Source: Ruficoccus amylovorans (GTDB lineage: Bacteria; Verrucomicrobiota; Verrucomicrobiia; Opitutales; Cerasicoccaceae). From it: DNA of 64,000 bases. The stretch spans positions 124,001-188,000 of the forward strand of contig NZ_JACHVB010000013.1 of NCBI RefSeq assembly GCF_014230085.1. Reading direction: 5' to 3'. Numbering within the stretch: position 1 is the first letter of the stretch; every line of letters starts with the position of its first letter. Shown here in pieces: positions 23,894-34,861 of the stretch. Made by a program: the position numbers and the translations under genes. The notes beneath the pieces were generated by a model that was not told the DNA's origin, did no database searches, and saw only the letters and a list, made by a program, of their open reading frames with translations.

Positions 23894-26209
23894 ATGGAAC
23901 AAGCCCACCTCTCCAAACTTTCCGAAGAACTCAAACTCGCCCCCGGGCAAATCACCGCCACCGCCAAGCTGCTGGACGAAGGTGCGACCGTGCCCTTTAT
24001 CGCCCGCTACCGCAAGGAGGCCACCGGCCAGCTCGACGAAGTACAGATCACCGCGATCCGCGACCGCCTGGGCGAACTCAAGGCCCTCGACCAGCGCCGC
24101 GAGTCCATCGTCAAGTCGCTCGACGAGCGCAAGCTCATGACCGACCTGCTGCGCGCCCAGATCGACGCCGCCGAGACCGTCGCCCGCCTGGAGGATATCT
24201 ACCAGCCCTATCGCCCGAAACGCCGCACCCGCGCCATGATCGCGCAGGAAAAGGGGCTCACCCCGCTGGCCGACTTCATTTTCGAGAACCAGTCCGCCGC
24301 CGTTGACGAGGAGGCCGCGAAGTTTGTGGTCGAGTCTGAGGAAGAGGATAAGGCCGTCCCAACCGCAGAGGACGCCCTCAAGGGCGCGCGCGACATCCTG
24401 GCCGAGCGCTTCAGCGACGACACCGAAATGCGCGCCCAGATGCGCGAGGTCTTTGAAAAAGAATCCGTCCTCACGAGCAAGGTCATGTTCGAGATGGAGG
24501 AAAAGGGCGCGAAGTACAAAGACTACTTCGACTACTCCGAGCCGCTCGCGCAGATCCCCTCGCACCGGCTGCTGGCCGTTCGCCGCGGCTCGACCGAGGG
24601 CTTCCTGTACTTCCGCATCACCATCGAGGAGGAGCACGGCACCGCCCTGATGAAGCGCCGCTTCCTCACTGGCAACGGCCCCGCCGGGGAACAGGTTTCG
24701 CTCGCCGTGGAAGACTCCTTCAAGCGCCTCCTCGGCCCCGCCATGGAGACCGACATGCGCCTGGCCTCCAAGAAAAAAGCCGACGAGCAGGCGATCAAGG
24801 TGTTTATGGAAAACCTGCGCGAGCTGCTCCTGGCCTCGCCGCTGGGCCAGAAGCGCGTGCTCGCCATCGACCCCGGCTTCCGCACCGGCTGCAAGACGGT
24901 CGTGCTCGGGGCGCAGGGCGAACTCCTCCACGATACCGTCATCTACCCCAGCCAGGGCGCATACAAGGAGTCCGAGGCCCGCAACATCGTGCTCGGCCTT
25001 TGCCACCAGTTTAACATCCAGGCCATCGCCATCGGCAACGGCACCGCCAGCCGCGAGACCGAAGCCTTTGTGCGCTCCTGCGGCCTGCCCGGCTCCATCG
25101 CCGTCGTCATGGTCAACGAGAGCGGCGCCTCCATTTACTCGGCCTCCGAAGTGGCGCGGGAGGAGTTCCCGGACAAGGACGTGACCGTGCGCGGCGCGGT
25201 CAGCATCGGCCGCCGCCTGATGGACCCGCTGGCCGAGCTGGTCAAGCTCGACCCCAAGAGCATCGGCGTCGGGCAGTACCAGCACGACGTGGACCAGCTC
25301 AAGCTCAAGGACAGTCTCGACGACGTGGTCGTGAGCTGCGTGAACTCGGTCGGTGTCGAGGTCAACACGGCGAGCAAGCAACTCTTGAAATACGTCTCCG
25401 GGCTCAACTCCCGGCTGGCGGAAAACATCGTCACCGCCCGCACCCAGAGCGGCCCTTTCCGCACCCGCAAGGACTTGCTGAAAGTCACCGGCATGGGGCC
25501 AAAAAGCTTCGAGCAGTGCGCGGGCTTCCTGCGTATCCAGGGCGGCGAACACCCGCTGGACAGTTCCGCCGTCCACCCCGAGCGCTATGAACTGGTCGAG
25601 CACATGGCCTCGGATGCCGGTTGCACCGTCTCCGAGTTGCTGACCAGCGACGCCGCCCGCCGCCGCATTGATTTAAACAAGTACATCAGCGACGAAGTCG
25701 GCCTGCCCACCCTGCAAGACATCCAGCAGGAGCTTTCCAAACCGGGCCGCGACCCGCGCGAGCAGTTCGAGGCGTTCAGCTTCGCCGAGGGCGTGAACGA
25801 GATTTCCGACCTCAAGGAAGGGCTGCAACTGCCCGGCATCGTCACCAACGTCGCGGCCTTCGGGGCCTTCGTGGACATCGGTGTCCACCAGGACGGGCTG
25901 GTCCACATCAGCGAGTTGGCGGACAAATTCGTGCAAGACCCGGCCGAGGTGGTCAAGGTCCATCAAAAAGTGCTCGTCACGGTGCTGGAGGTCGATGCGG
26001 CCCGCAAGCGCATCTCTCTCTCCATGCGCACCCAACGCGAAGGCGGCAAGCCCCACCAACGGGCCAGCAATGAACGCCCCGGGCGCGACAACCGCCCCGG
26101 CGCTCCCCGCCAGAACGGCCCCCGACACGGCAACAACCGTCCCGGCAACAGCCCCCGCCCCCCGCGCCAGAACCAGAGCTTCGGCAATTCCCTCGCCGAC
26201 CTGTTTTAG
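23894..26209 (+). CDS. tex: Tex-family S1 RNA-binding transcription accessory protein
   Basis: 771 residues. The chosen ATG begins 'MEQAHLSKLSEELKL', where family members start; the open frame extends further upstream through non-family sequence. Domains in order: N-terminal Tex helical region ('TVPFIARYRKEATGQLDEVQI' region), YqgF-like nuclease fold ('VLAIDPGFRTGCKTVVL', about 325-340), HhH pair ('LNSRLAENIVTARTQSGPF') and an S1 domain ('GAFVDIGVHQDGLVHISELAD', about 660-680). A basic Gly/Pro/Arg/Asn tail closes it. Tex affects transcription and RNA binding; the exact action is still debated. Confidence 0.95.
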   Translation: MEQAHLSKLSEELKLAPGQITATAKLLDEGATVPFIARYRKEATGQLDEVQITAIRDRLGELKALDQRRESIVKSLDERKLMTDLLRAQIDAAETVARLEDIYQPYRPKRRTRAMIAQEKGLTPLADFIFENQSAAVDEEAAKFVVESEEEDKAVPTAEDALKGARDILAERFSDDTEMRAQMREVFEKESVLTSKVMFEMEEKGAKYKDYFDYSEPLAQIPSHRLLAVRRGSTEGFLYFRITIEEEHGTALMKRRFLTGNGPAGEQVSLAVEDSFKRLLGPAMETDMRLASKKKADEQAIKVFMENLRELLLASPLGQKRVLAIDPGFRTGCKTVVLGAQGELLHDTVIYPSQGAYKESEARNIVLGLCHQFNIQAIAIGNGTASRETEAFVRSCGLPGSIAVVMVNESGASIYSASEVAREEFPDKDVTVRGAVSIGRRLMDPLAELVKLDPKSIGVGQYQHDVDQLKLKDSLDDVVVSCVNSVGVEVNTASKQLLKYVSGLNSRLAENIVTARTQSGPFRTRKDLLKVTGMGPKSFEQCAGFLRIQGGEHPLDSSAVHPERYELVEHMASDAGCTVSELLTSDAARRRIDLNKYISDEVGLPTLQDIQQELSKPGRDPREQFEAFSFAEGVNEISDLKEGLQLPGIVTNVAAFGAFVDIGVHQDGLVHISELADKFVQDPAEVVKVHQKVLVTVLEVDAARKRISLSMRTQREGGKPHQRASNERPGRDNRPGAPRQNGPRHGNNRPGNSPRPPRQNQSFGNSLADLF

Positions 26210-26212
26210 TCC

Positions 26213-26313
26213 AAGGACAGAGCCCTTGACCTGTGATCCTGCCGGATCACTGATGCCACCGCCAACGCGGTGGCATGGGCAATGGTGATTGTCGCCAACT
26301 CAAACGAACTCCG
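26213..26313 (-). repeat. Dispersed repeat of about 100 bp, copy B (inverted relative to copy A)
   Basis: The reverse complement matches 1007-1105 without gaps. The long hairpin (10-bp stem, GTTG-type loop) and the GTGATCC / GGATCAC hairpin are kept. It starts 3 bp after the tex stop codon. Confidence 0.8.
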
Positions 26314-26424
26314 CCAATCTCACACAGGCAGGGTGCGAAACTTGTATATTGGTATCGACCGTGAGCGTAGGGACGAACCCTTGATCTCCAGTGCAACTAT
26401 GATACTGGCGTCGCGGGCGCAGCC

Positions 26425-26450
26425 CCTCATCGTCCTGTGCGGCCACGCAC
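26425..26450 (+). repeat. 26-bp hairpin element, copy 2
   Basis: GTGCG, loop GCCA, CGCAC ends the element. It lies 4 bp before the ybaB stop codon, so it may help end that transcript. Confidence 0.75.
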
Positions 26451-26454
26451 CAGG

Positions 26455-26763
26455 TTACATGAAGCCGGGCATTTGGAAGCCGGCGGTGGCTTCGGCCATT
26501 TTTTCCTCGTTGAGGGCCTTGGCCTTGGCGGCGGCTTCCTTGATCGCTTCGAGCAGGGTTTCCTGCACGATCTCGGCGCCTTCCTTGAGAAACTCGGGGT
26601 CGAGCTTGAGGTCGAGAAACTCGCCCTGCCCGTTGACCTTGACGGCCACAGCGCCGCCACCGGCGGTCACGTCCAGCTCGGTCGTGGTCAGCTCCTCCTG
26701 GATCGCCTCGACCTTCTGCTGCATTTTCTTCGCTTGCTTGAGTAACTTGCCAACTCCTGCCAT
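26455..26763 (-). CDS. YbaB/EbfC-family nucleoid-associated protein
   Basis: 102 residues from the ATG that begins 'MAGVGKLLKQAKKMQQKVEAIQ', the family start; the longer frame upstream is rejected. 'GGGAVAVKVNGQGEFLDLKLDPEFLKEG' in the middle is the core of the YbaB fold, a dimeric tweezers-shaped DNA-binding protein. In many bacteria ybaB is next to dnaX and recR; here it stands alone, converging on tex. Confidence 0.93.
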   Translation of the reverse strand: MAGVGKLLKQAKKMQQKVEAIQEELTTTELDVTAGGGAVAVKVNGQGEFLDLKLDPEFLKEGAEIVQETLLEAIKEAAAKAKALNEEKMAEATAGFQMPGFM

Positions 26764-26948
26764 AAGCGCCGAAGTGAAAGCGAAATCCCTCTCCCTGTAA
26801 AGGGGAACTTTTCGCCGCGTGCCGGTGATTGAAAGCAGCCAACCCACCGGCCAGTACCGTCCCCTGCCAGCCCCTTGGGCGGAATTCCCGTGGCCGGACG
26901 GGAATTTCCCTTGCCTTGGGGGGCGCGGGCGGCTTGCTTGGACGGCCT

Positions 26949-28160
26949 ATGCGTATTCGTGCTTTCCAAGGACTGCGGCCCACTCCCGAGTCGGCCCCGA
27001 AAATCGCCTCCCTGCCCTACGACGTGGTCAACACCGCCGAGGCGCGGGCGTTGGCCGAGGGCAATCCGCTGAGCTTCCTGCACGTGGTGCGGGCCGAGAT
27101 CGACCTGCCCGACGGCACCGACCCGTACTCGCCCGACGTTTACGCTCAGGCCAAGGCAGCGCTCACCCGCCTCGAAGCCGAGGGCGGACTCGTCCGCGAG
27201 TCCGAGCCGTGCTTGTACCTTTACCGTCAGCAGATGGGCGAGCACGTCCAGACCGGCGTGGTGGGCGTCTTCCACATTGAGGACTACGAGAACGACCTCA
27301 TCAAGAAGCACGAAAAGACCCGCAAGGCCAAGGAAGACGACCGTACCACGCTCAACCGCACGCTTTCGGCCCACCCCGGCCCGGTCTTCCTGACCTACAA
27401 GGAGGAGAAAGCCATCGACGAGGCCGTGGCCCGGATCAGCGCGGAAAAACCCTTTGTCAGCTTCACCGCCCCCGACGGCGTCGTCCACACCGTCTGGCGC
27501 ATCCCCGGCGGCAGCGAACTGGTCGAAGCCTTCAAGGCCGTCCCTGTGACCTACGTGGCCGACGGCCACCACCGCAGCGCCAGTGCCGCCCGCGTCGGCA
27601 AGGAACGCCGCGACGCCAACCCCGCCCACACCGGCGAGGAGGATTATAACTGGTTCCTGGCCGTGATTTTCCCCGGCAACCAGCTCAACGTGCTCCCCTA
27701 CAACCGCTACGTGCATAGCCTCAACGGCCACACACCCGAGTCCCTGCTCGCCGCCATCGGCAAAGTTTGCACCGTAACTGAGGGCGCCAGCCCCGAGCCC
27801 GCCTCCTACGGCGATGTCTCCATGTACCTCGACGGCAAGTGGTACGGCCTCAAATTCCCCGGCGGGGAAGCCGACCCCATCGCCCGGCTCGATGTTTCCC
27901 GGCTTCAGGACCACGTGCTCGCCCCGCTGCTCGACATCGACGACCCGCGCACGAGCGAGAAGATCGACTTCATCGGCGGCATCCGCGGCACGAAGGAACT
28001 GGTCAAGCTCGTCGATAACGACGGCGGCGTGGCCTTCTCGCTCTACCCGGTCACGGTGGACCAACTGATCGACATTGCCGACGCCGGCGCGATCATGCCC
28101 CCGAAAAGCACCTGGTTCGAGCCGAAGCTGCGTTCCGGCCTCTTCATTCACACCTTCTAA
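26949..28160 (+). CDS. DUF1015 family protein
   Basis: 403 residues. The ATG begins 'MRIRAFQGLRPTPESAPKIASLPYDVV', where the family starts (key F.G.RP and PYDVV). Further hallmarks are 'YADGHHRSASAARV' written here as VADGHHRSASAA, 'NWFLAVIFP', and the C-terminal 'PPKSTWFEPKLRSGLFI'. The family is widespread, once misnamed as ParB-like, and its function is not known; the HHR motif hints at a catalytic or nucleotide-binding site. Transcribed divergently from ybaB. Confidence 0.9.
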   Translation: MRIRAFQGLRPTPESAPKIASLPYDVVNTAEARALAEGNPLSFLHVVRAEIDLPDGTDPYSPDVYAQAKAALTRLEAEGGLVRESEPCLYLYRQQMGEHVQTGVVGVFHIEDYENDLIKKHEKTRKAKEDDRTTLNRTLSAHPGPVFLTYKEEKAIDEAVARISAEKPFVSFTAPDGVVHTVWRIPGGSELVEAFKAVPVTYVADGHHRSASAARVGKERRDANPAHTGEEDYNWFLAVIFPGNQLNVLPYNRYVHSLNGHTPESLLAAIGKVCTVTEGASPEPASYGDVSMYLDGKWYGLKFPGGEADPIARLDVSRLQDHVLAPLLDIDDPRTSEKIDFIGGIRGTKELVKLVDNDGGVAFSLYPVTVDQLIDIADAGAIMPPKSTWFEPKLRSGLFIHTF

Positions 28161-28178
28161 GGCAGTAGGTAATATTGG

Positions 28179-28276
28179 GGGCTGCGGCCCCCAATACCTG
28201 CGATGCGTGGCCGCACTGGACACAGAGGGGTCCGGCTGGACCAGCAAGCCCCTGCGGAGCCAAAAAGGCGGCTAAT
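28179..28276 (+). repeat. Hairpin-rich gap with degenerate two-hairpin element (copy 2)
   Basis: ATTGGGGGC / GCCCCCAAT forms a 9-bp hairpin just after the DUF1015 stop. At 28227-28276 GGGG..CCCC, TGC, GGAGCC, loop AAAAA, GGCGGC follows the layout of the other two-hairpin copies, but the second stem keeps only four pairs. Confidence 0.55.
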
Positions 28277-28406
28277 CCAAAGGTTGTCAGGTTAGCCGAT
28301 GTATGTCCGATGCCCCCAAGCAACGGTAATACTTGGGCGAATACCGCGAATAGGGGTTTGTATTTATCGCGTTGCCAGCCGACGCGGGCGTACTCAGCTT
28401 GTGCGC

Positions 28407-29297
28407 ATGAAATTCCCTTGCTCTCTGATTCTCCTCACCCTTGCCTCCGCGTTCACTTCCTCCGCCTGGAGCGACGAGACCTGGCCCATCCGCCTGAGCT
28501 ACCCCCGCCACGTCGGGCAGACCTACGGACTGAGCATCAATATCGAGAGCAGCGTGAGCAACTCCCTCACCCTACCGGGCACCCCTGCTCATAAGCAGGA
28601 GATGAACTCAAAAACGGTCTTTGAGGGAACGGTGAAAGTCACCGCCGTCAACGATCAGGGCCGCGCCACCGGCGCCGAGATCACGGTCAACACCTTCACA
28701 GTCGATATCGACACCCTCCAGACCGGCCCGCAGACGCTGTTCCCGGAAGGCACGGTCATCACCGCCACCACCGAGCCTGACGGCGTCAGCTTCACCGTGC
28801 CGGGCGAAGAGATCAGCGACTTCGGCCAGCAGACGCTCGGCTCCCTCCTGCTGATCGACAACGGACTTCCCGCCACGGAGGACATCTTCGCCACCGACAA
28901 GACAATCAAGGTGGGCAACATGTGGCTGGTCGATGGCGAAGCCGCCGCCCGCAGCCTCTCCAACGAGCAACTCCAGGTCAAAGCCGAGGATGTGAACGGC
29001 AGTGGCTCCCTCGTCGCTGTCGAGGAAGTGAACGGCCAGCGCTGCCTCAACATCAAGGGCCACATGTGGGCCAACAACCTGAAACCGGGCAATCTCCCCG
29101 CCGGCACAACCGTCACCCTCGGGCAGATCAGCCTGAAGACCGACATCCTCGCCCCGCTCGACACCGACAACGGGCCGCTCAAAAAGGACGCCAGCGTTAA
29201 TGTTTATTTCAGCGCCACCAACGAGAGCGAAAACGGCTCCGCTCTCATCCAGTCGGTCATCACCGAGCAGCGCACCGAGCAATACAGCTTCGAGTAA
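28407..29297 (+). CDS. Secreted hypothetical protein
   Basis: 296 residues with a signal peptide ('FPCSLILLTLASAFTSSAWS', cleavage near residue 22). The mature protein is rich in beta-strand-forming stretches: 'YPRHVGQTYGLSINIE', 'VFEGTVKVTAVNDQGRATGAEITV', 'TVSFTVPG'-like and 'GHMWANNL'. It resembles secreted DUF6263-type proteins found in Verrucomicrobia and Planctomycetes, but this is a weak impression. No catalytic motif is visible. It lies alone after a repeat-rich gap. Confidence 0.75.
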   Translation: MKFPCSLILLTLASAFTSSAWSDETWPIRLSYPRHVGQTYGLSINIESSVSNSLTLPGTPAHKQEMNSKTVFEGTVKVTAVNDQGRATGAEITVNTFTVDIDTLQTGPQTLFPEGTVITATTEPDGVSFTVPGEEISDFGQQTLGSLLLIDNGLPATEDIFATDKTIKVGNMWLVDGEAAARSLSNEQLQVKAEDVNGSGSLVAVEEVNGQRCLNIKGHMWANNLKPGNLPAGTTVTLGQISLKTDILAPLDTDNGPLKKDASVNVYFSATNESENGSALIQSVITEQRTEQYSFE

Positions 29298-29353
29298 GCA
29301 GGGAGACGGCTCTTTGTCGTCTCATCCAATAGGCTTACGCCAGAGGCAAAGTC

Positions 29354-29379
29354 TCTCATTGTCCCGTGCGGTCACGCAC
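29354..29379 (+). repeat. 26-bp hairpin element, copy 3
   Basis: GTGCG, loop GTCA, CGCAC ends the element, in the gap between the converging secreted-protein gene and the hydrolase gene. Confidence 0.75.
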
Positions 29380-29412
29380 CGCGGGTCCGGGGCGCGCGAC
29401 CCCGGAATATTT

Positions 29413-30051
29413 TTAAGCAAGCACAGATGCCAGTTCGTCCGTGTCCATGAGTTTCACGCCGATGGCGGCAAGCTCTTCCTCGCCCTTGGGGTAGAGGCCA
29501 GAGACGGCGTCCCGCGCCAGCACGACGCGGAAGTCGCGTTCGCTGGCCTCGTAGATGCTCGTGCGCGGGCAGTTGGGGAAGTTGCACCCGGCGAAGACCA
29601 ACGTGTCCACCCCGTGCTCGCGCAGAAAGACCTCCAGCGTCGTCCGGTAAAAAGCGCCCCAGCGCGGCTTGTAGAGGATGAACTCGTGTTCCCCGATGAC
29701 CTGGGCCACCTCGGCCAGCAGCGAAGAGGCGTCGAGCCGCACCCCGGGCGAAGGCTTGAGCGCGGCGACAATTTCCGCCCCGTCCGTATCCGGTTCGACG
29801 ATCCCGCCCCCGGCGGCGATGCTCACCCGGCGGCACAGGTCGGCGTTGGAGCCGTCGGGTTTGTACAGGCGCACCACATGGACGATGGGCAGGCCCCGCC
29901 GACGGTACACCTCCAGCAACCGCGTAATAGCGGGCACCACCTCTGCCGTTCCGGCTACGCAGGCCGCCGCCCCCGGCACGACAAAGTCGTTCTGCATGTC
30001 GATAACGACCAGCGCGGAAGAGAGGAAACGGGGTTCAGTAAAGACGGACAT
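29413..30051 (-). CDS. Cysteine hydrolase of the isochorismatase-like family
   Basis: 212 residues. The triad of the family can be read: Asp18 in 'VVIDMQNDF', Lys128 in 'LYKPRWGAF' and Cys161 in 'NCPRTSIYEA'. Members hydrolyse amides such as nicotinamide, ureidoacrylate or N-carbamoyl compounds. The spacing and the 'KPRWGAF' motif favour an N-carbamoyl or ureidoacrylate-type amidase over an isochorismatase, but this is inference. Single gene. Confidence 0.85.
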   Translation of the reverse strand: MSVFTEPRFLSSALVVIDMQNDFVVPGAAACVAGTAEVVPAITRLLEVYRRRGLPIVHVVRLYKPDGSNADLCRRVSIAAGGGIVEPDTDGAEIVAALKPSPGVRLDASSLLAEVAQVIGEHEFILYKPRWGAFYRTTLEVFLREHGVDTLVFAGCNFPNCPRTSIYEASERDFRVVLARDAVSGLYPKGEEELAAIGVKLMDTDELASVLA

Positions 30052-30194
30052 AATCGGATAAGCGGGTTAAATGAAGCCCACAGGCGTTGCCTCATGGATC
30101 GCCCAGCCGATGAATTGTTCCCTCAATAGGGCAAAGTGTTCAGACCCCGGGTGAAAGCCGGGCAACAGAAATATCCTCACGCGCACATGCTTCC

Positions 30195-30899
30195 CTACTC
30201 CCGGTAGAGCAGGCGGCCGCAACTGTCGCAGTGGGCGGGCTCCTTGTCCTTGAGGACGGTGCCCTCGACTTCGCCGGAAACCTTCAGGTAGCAGCCGCCG
30301 CAATGCTGGTCGCGCATGGGCACGGCCCAGGGGGCGCGGGGATGGCGGTTGTGGGCGACGCGGTAGGCATCGAGCCACTTGGCCGGAACGTCCCCGGCGG
30401 CGGCTTCGGCGGCGGCGCTGGCCTCGCCGATTTCGCCCTGCACGGCTTCCATCTGCTTGTTCAGCCGCTCGATTTCCTTTTCAAAAAGCCGGATCTGCTC
30501 GCGGTGGGCGGCCTCGGAGTCGGCGGTGGCCTTGGTCTGCTCGTCAAAGGTCAGCATCAACCCGATTTCCTGCTCCTCGCAGGTGCCGATCTGCGCCTCC
30601 AGCGACTCGATCTGGTGAGTGAGCGCCGTGTACTCCTCGTTCTTTTTGACCTCCATCTGCTGGGTCTTGTACTTGATGACCTGGGCTTCGAGGGTTTGCA
30701 CCTCCTTGTCCAGATCGACCCGCCGCACCTCGATCTGCTTGAGCGCCTGCCGGTCGGCCTCGATGGCGGCCTGCTCCTCGGCCACCCGGGCCTTGGCCTT
30801 GTCCACCTCACGGGGGATCAGGTGAAGCTGCGTTTCGAGCGCGAGTTTACGTGTTTCCCGCTCTTGCAGGGTGAGGAGTTTCTGCACGTCGGCGTTCAC
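30195..30899 (-). CDS. Coiled-coil protein with C-terminal zinc ribbon (DUF164 / zf-RING_7 type)
   Basis: 234 residues from a GTG chosen because the family begins '(M)NxDxxKLLxLQ', and here the sequence is 'VNADVQKLLTLQ'; upstream codons are not family-like. Residues ~5-165 are a long antiparallel coiled coil rich in Glu, Lys, Gln. The C-terminus holds four Cys in 'CGGCYLK' and 'CDSCGRLLY', a zinc ribbon. The family is thought to bind nucleic acid or tRNA-like partners, but its role is not settled. Start confidence is moderate. Confidence 0.8.
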   Translation of the reverse strand: MNADVQKLLTLQERETRKLALETQLHLIPREVDKAKARVAEEQAAIEADRQALKQIEVRRVDLDKEVQTLEAQVIKYKTQQMEVKKNEEYTALTHQIESLEAQIGTCEEQEIGLMLTFDEQTKATADSEAAHREQIRLFEKEIERLNKQMEAVQGEIGEASAAAEAAAGDVPAKWLDAYRVAHNRHPRAPWAVPMRDQHCGGCYLKVSGEVEGTVLKDKEPAHCDSCGRLLYRE

Positions 30900-31037
30900 A
30901 TCGCCACGATGGCGGCCAGCACCGCCCCTGTGAAGCGTAAAACCCGCCCCGAAACGCTTTTTTGCCCCGACCGTGCGCCAAAAGAATAGAGTCTTCGCTC
31001 TTGTCATCATAATCACGCACGCTTACTTTTCGGTTTA

Positions 31038-33254
<2,217 letters not shown>

Positions 33255-33280
33255 GCAGCGTCAGAGAGGAAGTAAAGAGG

Positions 33281-33514
33281 ATTAACCACAGAGGCCACAG
33301 AGTGCACAGAGCGCTGCCGCTATGGGTCGGTAGCCACGAAATGACTGTCGCATGCTTACGGAGCGCATGCCCAGGCATGTTGATTGATGGGCTCTACTCT
33401 TCTCTCGAATCACAACCGCGATAAACGGTTGGTGCTCTATCGATGCAGGTAAAGAGAGGCGGCTACAATTAACAGCGGCAGCGCTCTGTGCACTCTGTGG
33501 CCTCTGTGGTTAAT
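33281..33514. repeat. Palindromic element 1 (CACAGAG arms), 234 nt
   Basis: The 41-nt arms 33281-33321 and 33474-33514 are perfectly complementary. The left arm holds three ACAGAG hexamers and ends CGCTGCCGCT. The 152-nt interior contains further hairpins: GTAGCC / GGCTAC closing the interior, ATGCC / GGCAT, and AACCG, 7-nt loop, CGGTT. It lies between converging glgB and pyrC and could be a mobile element, a structured RNA, or a strong terminator for both genes. Confidence 0.9.
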
Positions 33515-33543
33515 TTCCCCAAAGAACAACCCGCAACTTCCGC

Positions 33544-34542
33544 TTATGCGCCGACCACGCTCCAGGGGATTTCACGCCCGGCCCACATGGGGACGACTTC
33601 GCCGTAGCTGGCGGGGATGGTGAACGGCTTTTTCGCCAGCGTAACCGCCTTCGCGGGTGGGGTGACGTCATAGATGCGACGCGCGTTGTCCGAGACAAAA
33701 GCCTGGAGACGGTCCAGCGCGTCGTGTTCGTCAAAGAGCCCGGCCAGCAGTTGCAGGGCGATGGGCGCGGTAAATACCCCTGCCGCGCAGCCGCAGCATT
33801 CCTTTTTGTGCTGGGGGTGCGGGGCCGAGTCGGTGCCCAGACAGAGCTTCGGGTGCGCGGTGACGGCGGCATGCGCCAGCGCTTCGCGATCCTCGGGACG
33901 CTTGGCGATGGGCTTGCAGAAAAGGTGCGGGTTAAGCATGCCCCCGGCCACGTCGTCCAGGGTAATGATGAGGTGTTGCACGGTCACGGTGGCGTGCAGG
34001 TTTTCAAACTCGTTCAGGAGCACCAGCGCCGCCGCCGTGGTGATGTGCTCCATCACGATCTTCAGGCGCGGGAAGCGCTCGGCCAGCCGGCGGTAGATGG
34101 TTAAAAACTCCGCCTCGCGGTCCATGACAAAGCCGTTGCTCTCGCCGTGAATCATGAGCGGGATGCCCAGTTCCTCCATCAGGCGCATGGTCGGCTCGGC
34201 CTGGTCGATCTGGGAGACGCCGCCCTCGCTGTTGGTGGTGATGCCCGCCGGGTAGAGTTTTATCCCGATAATGTGGGGCTTGGCCGCCTCCAGCTCCTCG
34301 CGCGTGTAGGCGCGGAAAAAGAGCGTCATGTACGGCGCGAAGTCTTCCCTTCCGGCGGCGGCGAGGATCTCCTCCCGATACCACTTCAGGCGCTCCAGCG
34401 AATCCACCGGCGGCACGAGGTTCGGCATGATGACCGCCCCGGCAAAAGTCTCCGCGCTCAGTGGGGCGACGGCTTTGAGCATCGCGTCCTGCCGCAGGTG
34501 CAGGTGCATATCCAGGGGGGAGTGAAGGGTGAGCGTGGTCAT
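33544..34542 (-). CDS. pyrC: Dihydroorotase (class II, PyrC type)
   Basis: About 332 residues if translation starts at the second in-frame ATG (an ATG 5 codons earlier is also possible, and a short-repeat sequence overlaps this start region). Metal-binding and catalytic features are clear: 'DMHLHLR' near the N-terminus, carboxylated Lys in '[10 protein letters not shown]', His in 'LMIHGES' and 'VMEHIT', and the Asp in 'LGTDSAPH'. It closes carbamoyl-aspartate to dihydroorotate in pyrimidine synthesis. No other pyr gene is adjacent. It is flanked on both sides by palindromic elements of one family. Confidence 0.95.
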   Translation of the reverse strand: MTTLTLHSPLDMHLHLRQDAMLKAVAPLSAETFAGAVIMPNLVPPVDSLERLKWYREEILAAAGREDFAPYMTLFFRAYTREELEAAKPHIIGIKLYPAGITTNSEGGVSQIDQAEPTMRLMEELGIPLMIHGESNGFVMDREAEFLTIYRRLAERFPRLKIVMEHITTAAALVLLNEFENLHATVTVQHLIITLDDVAGGMLNPHLFCKPIAKRPEDREALAHAAVTAHPKLCLGTDSAPHPQHKKECCGCAAGVFTAPIALQLLAGLFDEHDALDRLQAFVSDNARRIYDVTPPAKAVTLAKKPFTIPASYGEVVPMWAGREIPWSVVGA

Positions 34543-34614
34543 CAGGTCATTTGTCATTTCTCATCGCTCATTAGTCAATGGCCAATGGGAAATCCAAAAA
34601 TCGGGAAAGAGGGA

Positions 34615-34839
34615 TTAACCGCAAAGACGCAAAGGGCGCAAAGCGCTGGCGCTGTTCGGCGATAGCAACGGAACAACCGTAGGTCTTCTTAAATGACGTA
34701 CGCCCAGGCGAATAAACAGGATGGTCTTTCTCTTTAATTGTAAGCGCAAGAAACGCTCAGTATTCAAACAGCGTAGGTGGGGAAAGGCGGCTCCAGATAT
34801 AGCGCCAGCGCTTTGCGCCCTTTGCGTCTTTGCGGTTAA
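34615..34839. repeat. Palindromic element 2 (CGCAAAG arms), 225 nt
   Basis: The 39-nt arms 34615-34653 and 34801-34839 are perfectly complementary. The left arm has three GCAAAG hexamers and ends CGCTGGCGCT. The 147-nt interior aligns with that of element 1, including a 57-nt ungapped block (34736-34792) with 36 identities by my count. It lies upstream of pyrC and just downstream of the gene ending at 34862. Confidence 0.9.
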
Positions 34840-34861
34840 AAAAACGGGACTCTCAACCCGC

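Noticed and set aside
23375-25603. 742-codon frame antisense to tex
   Set aside because: Composition is that of a shadow frame and tex is conserved along its whole length.
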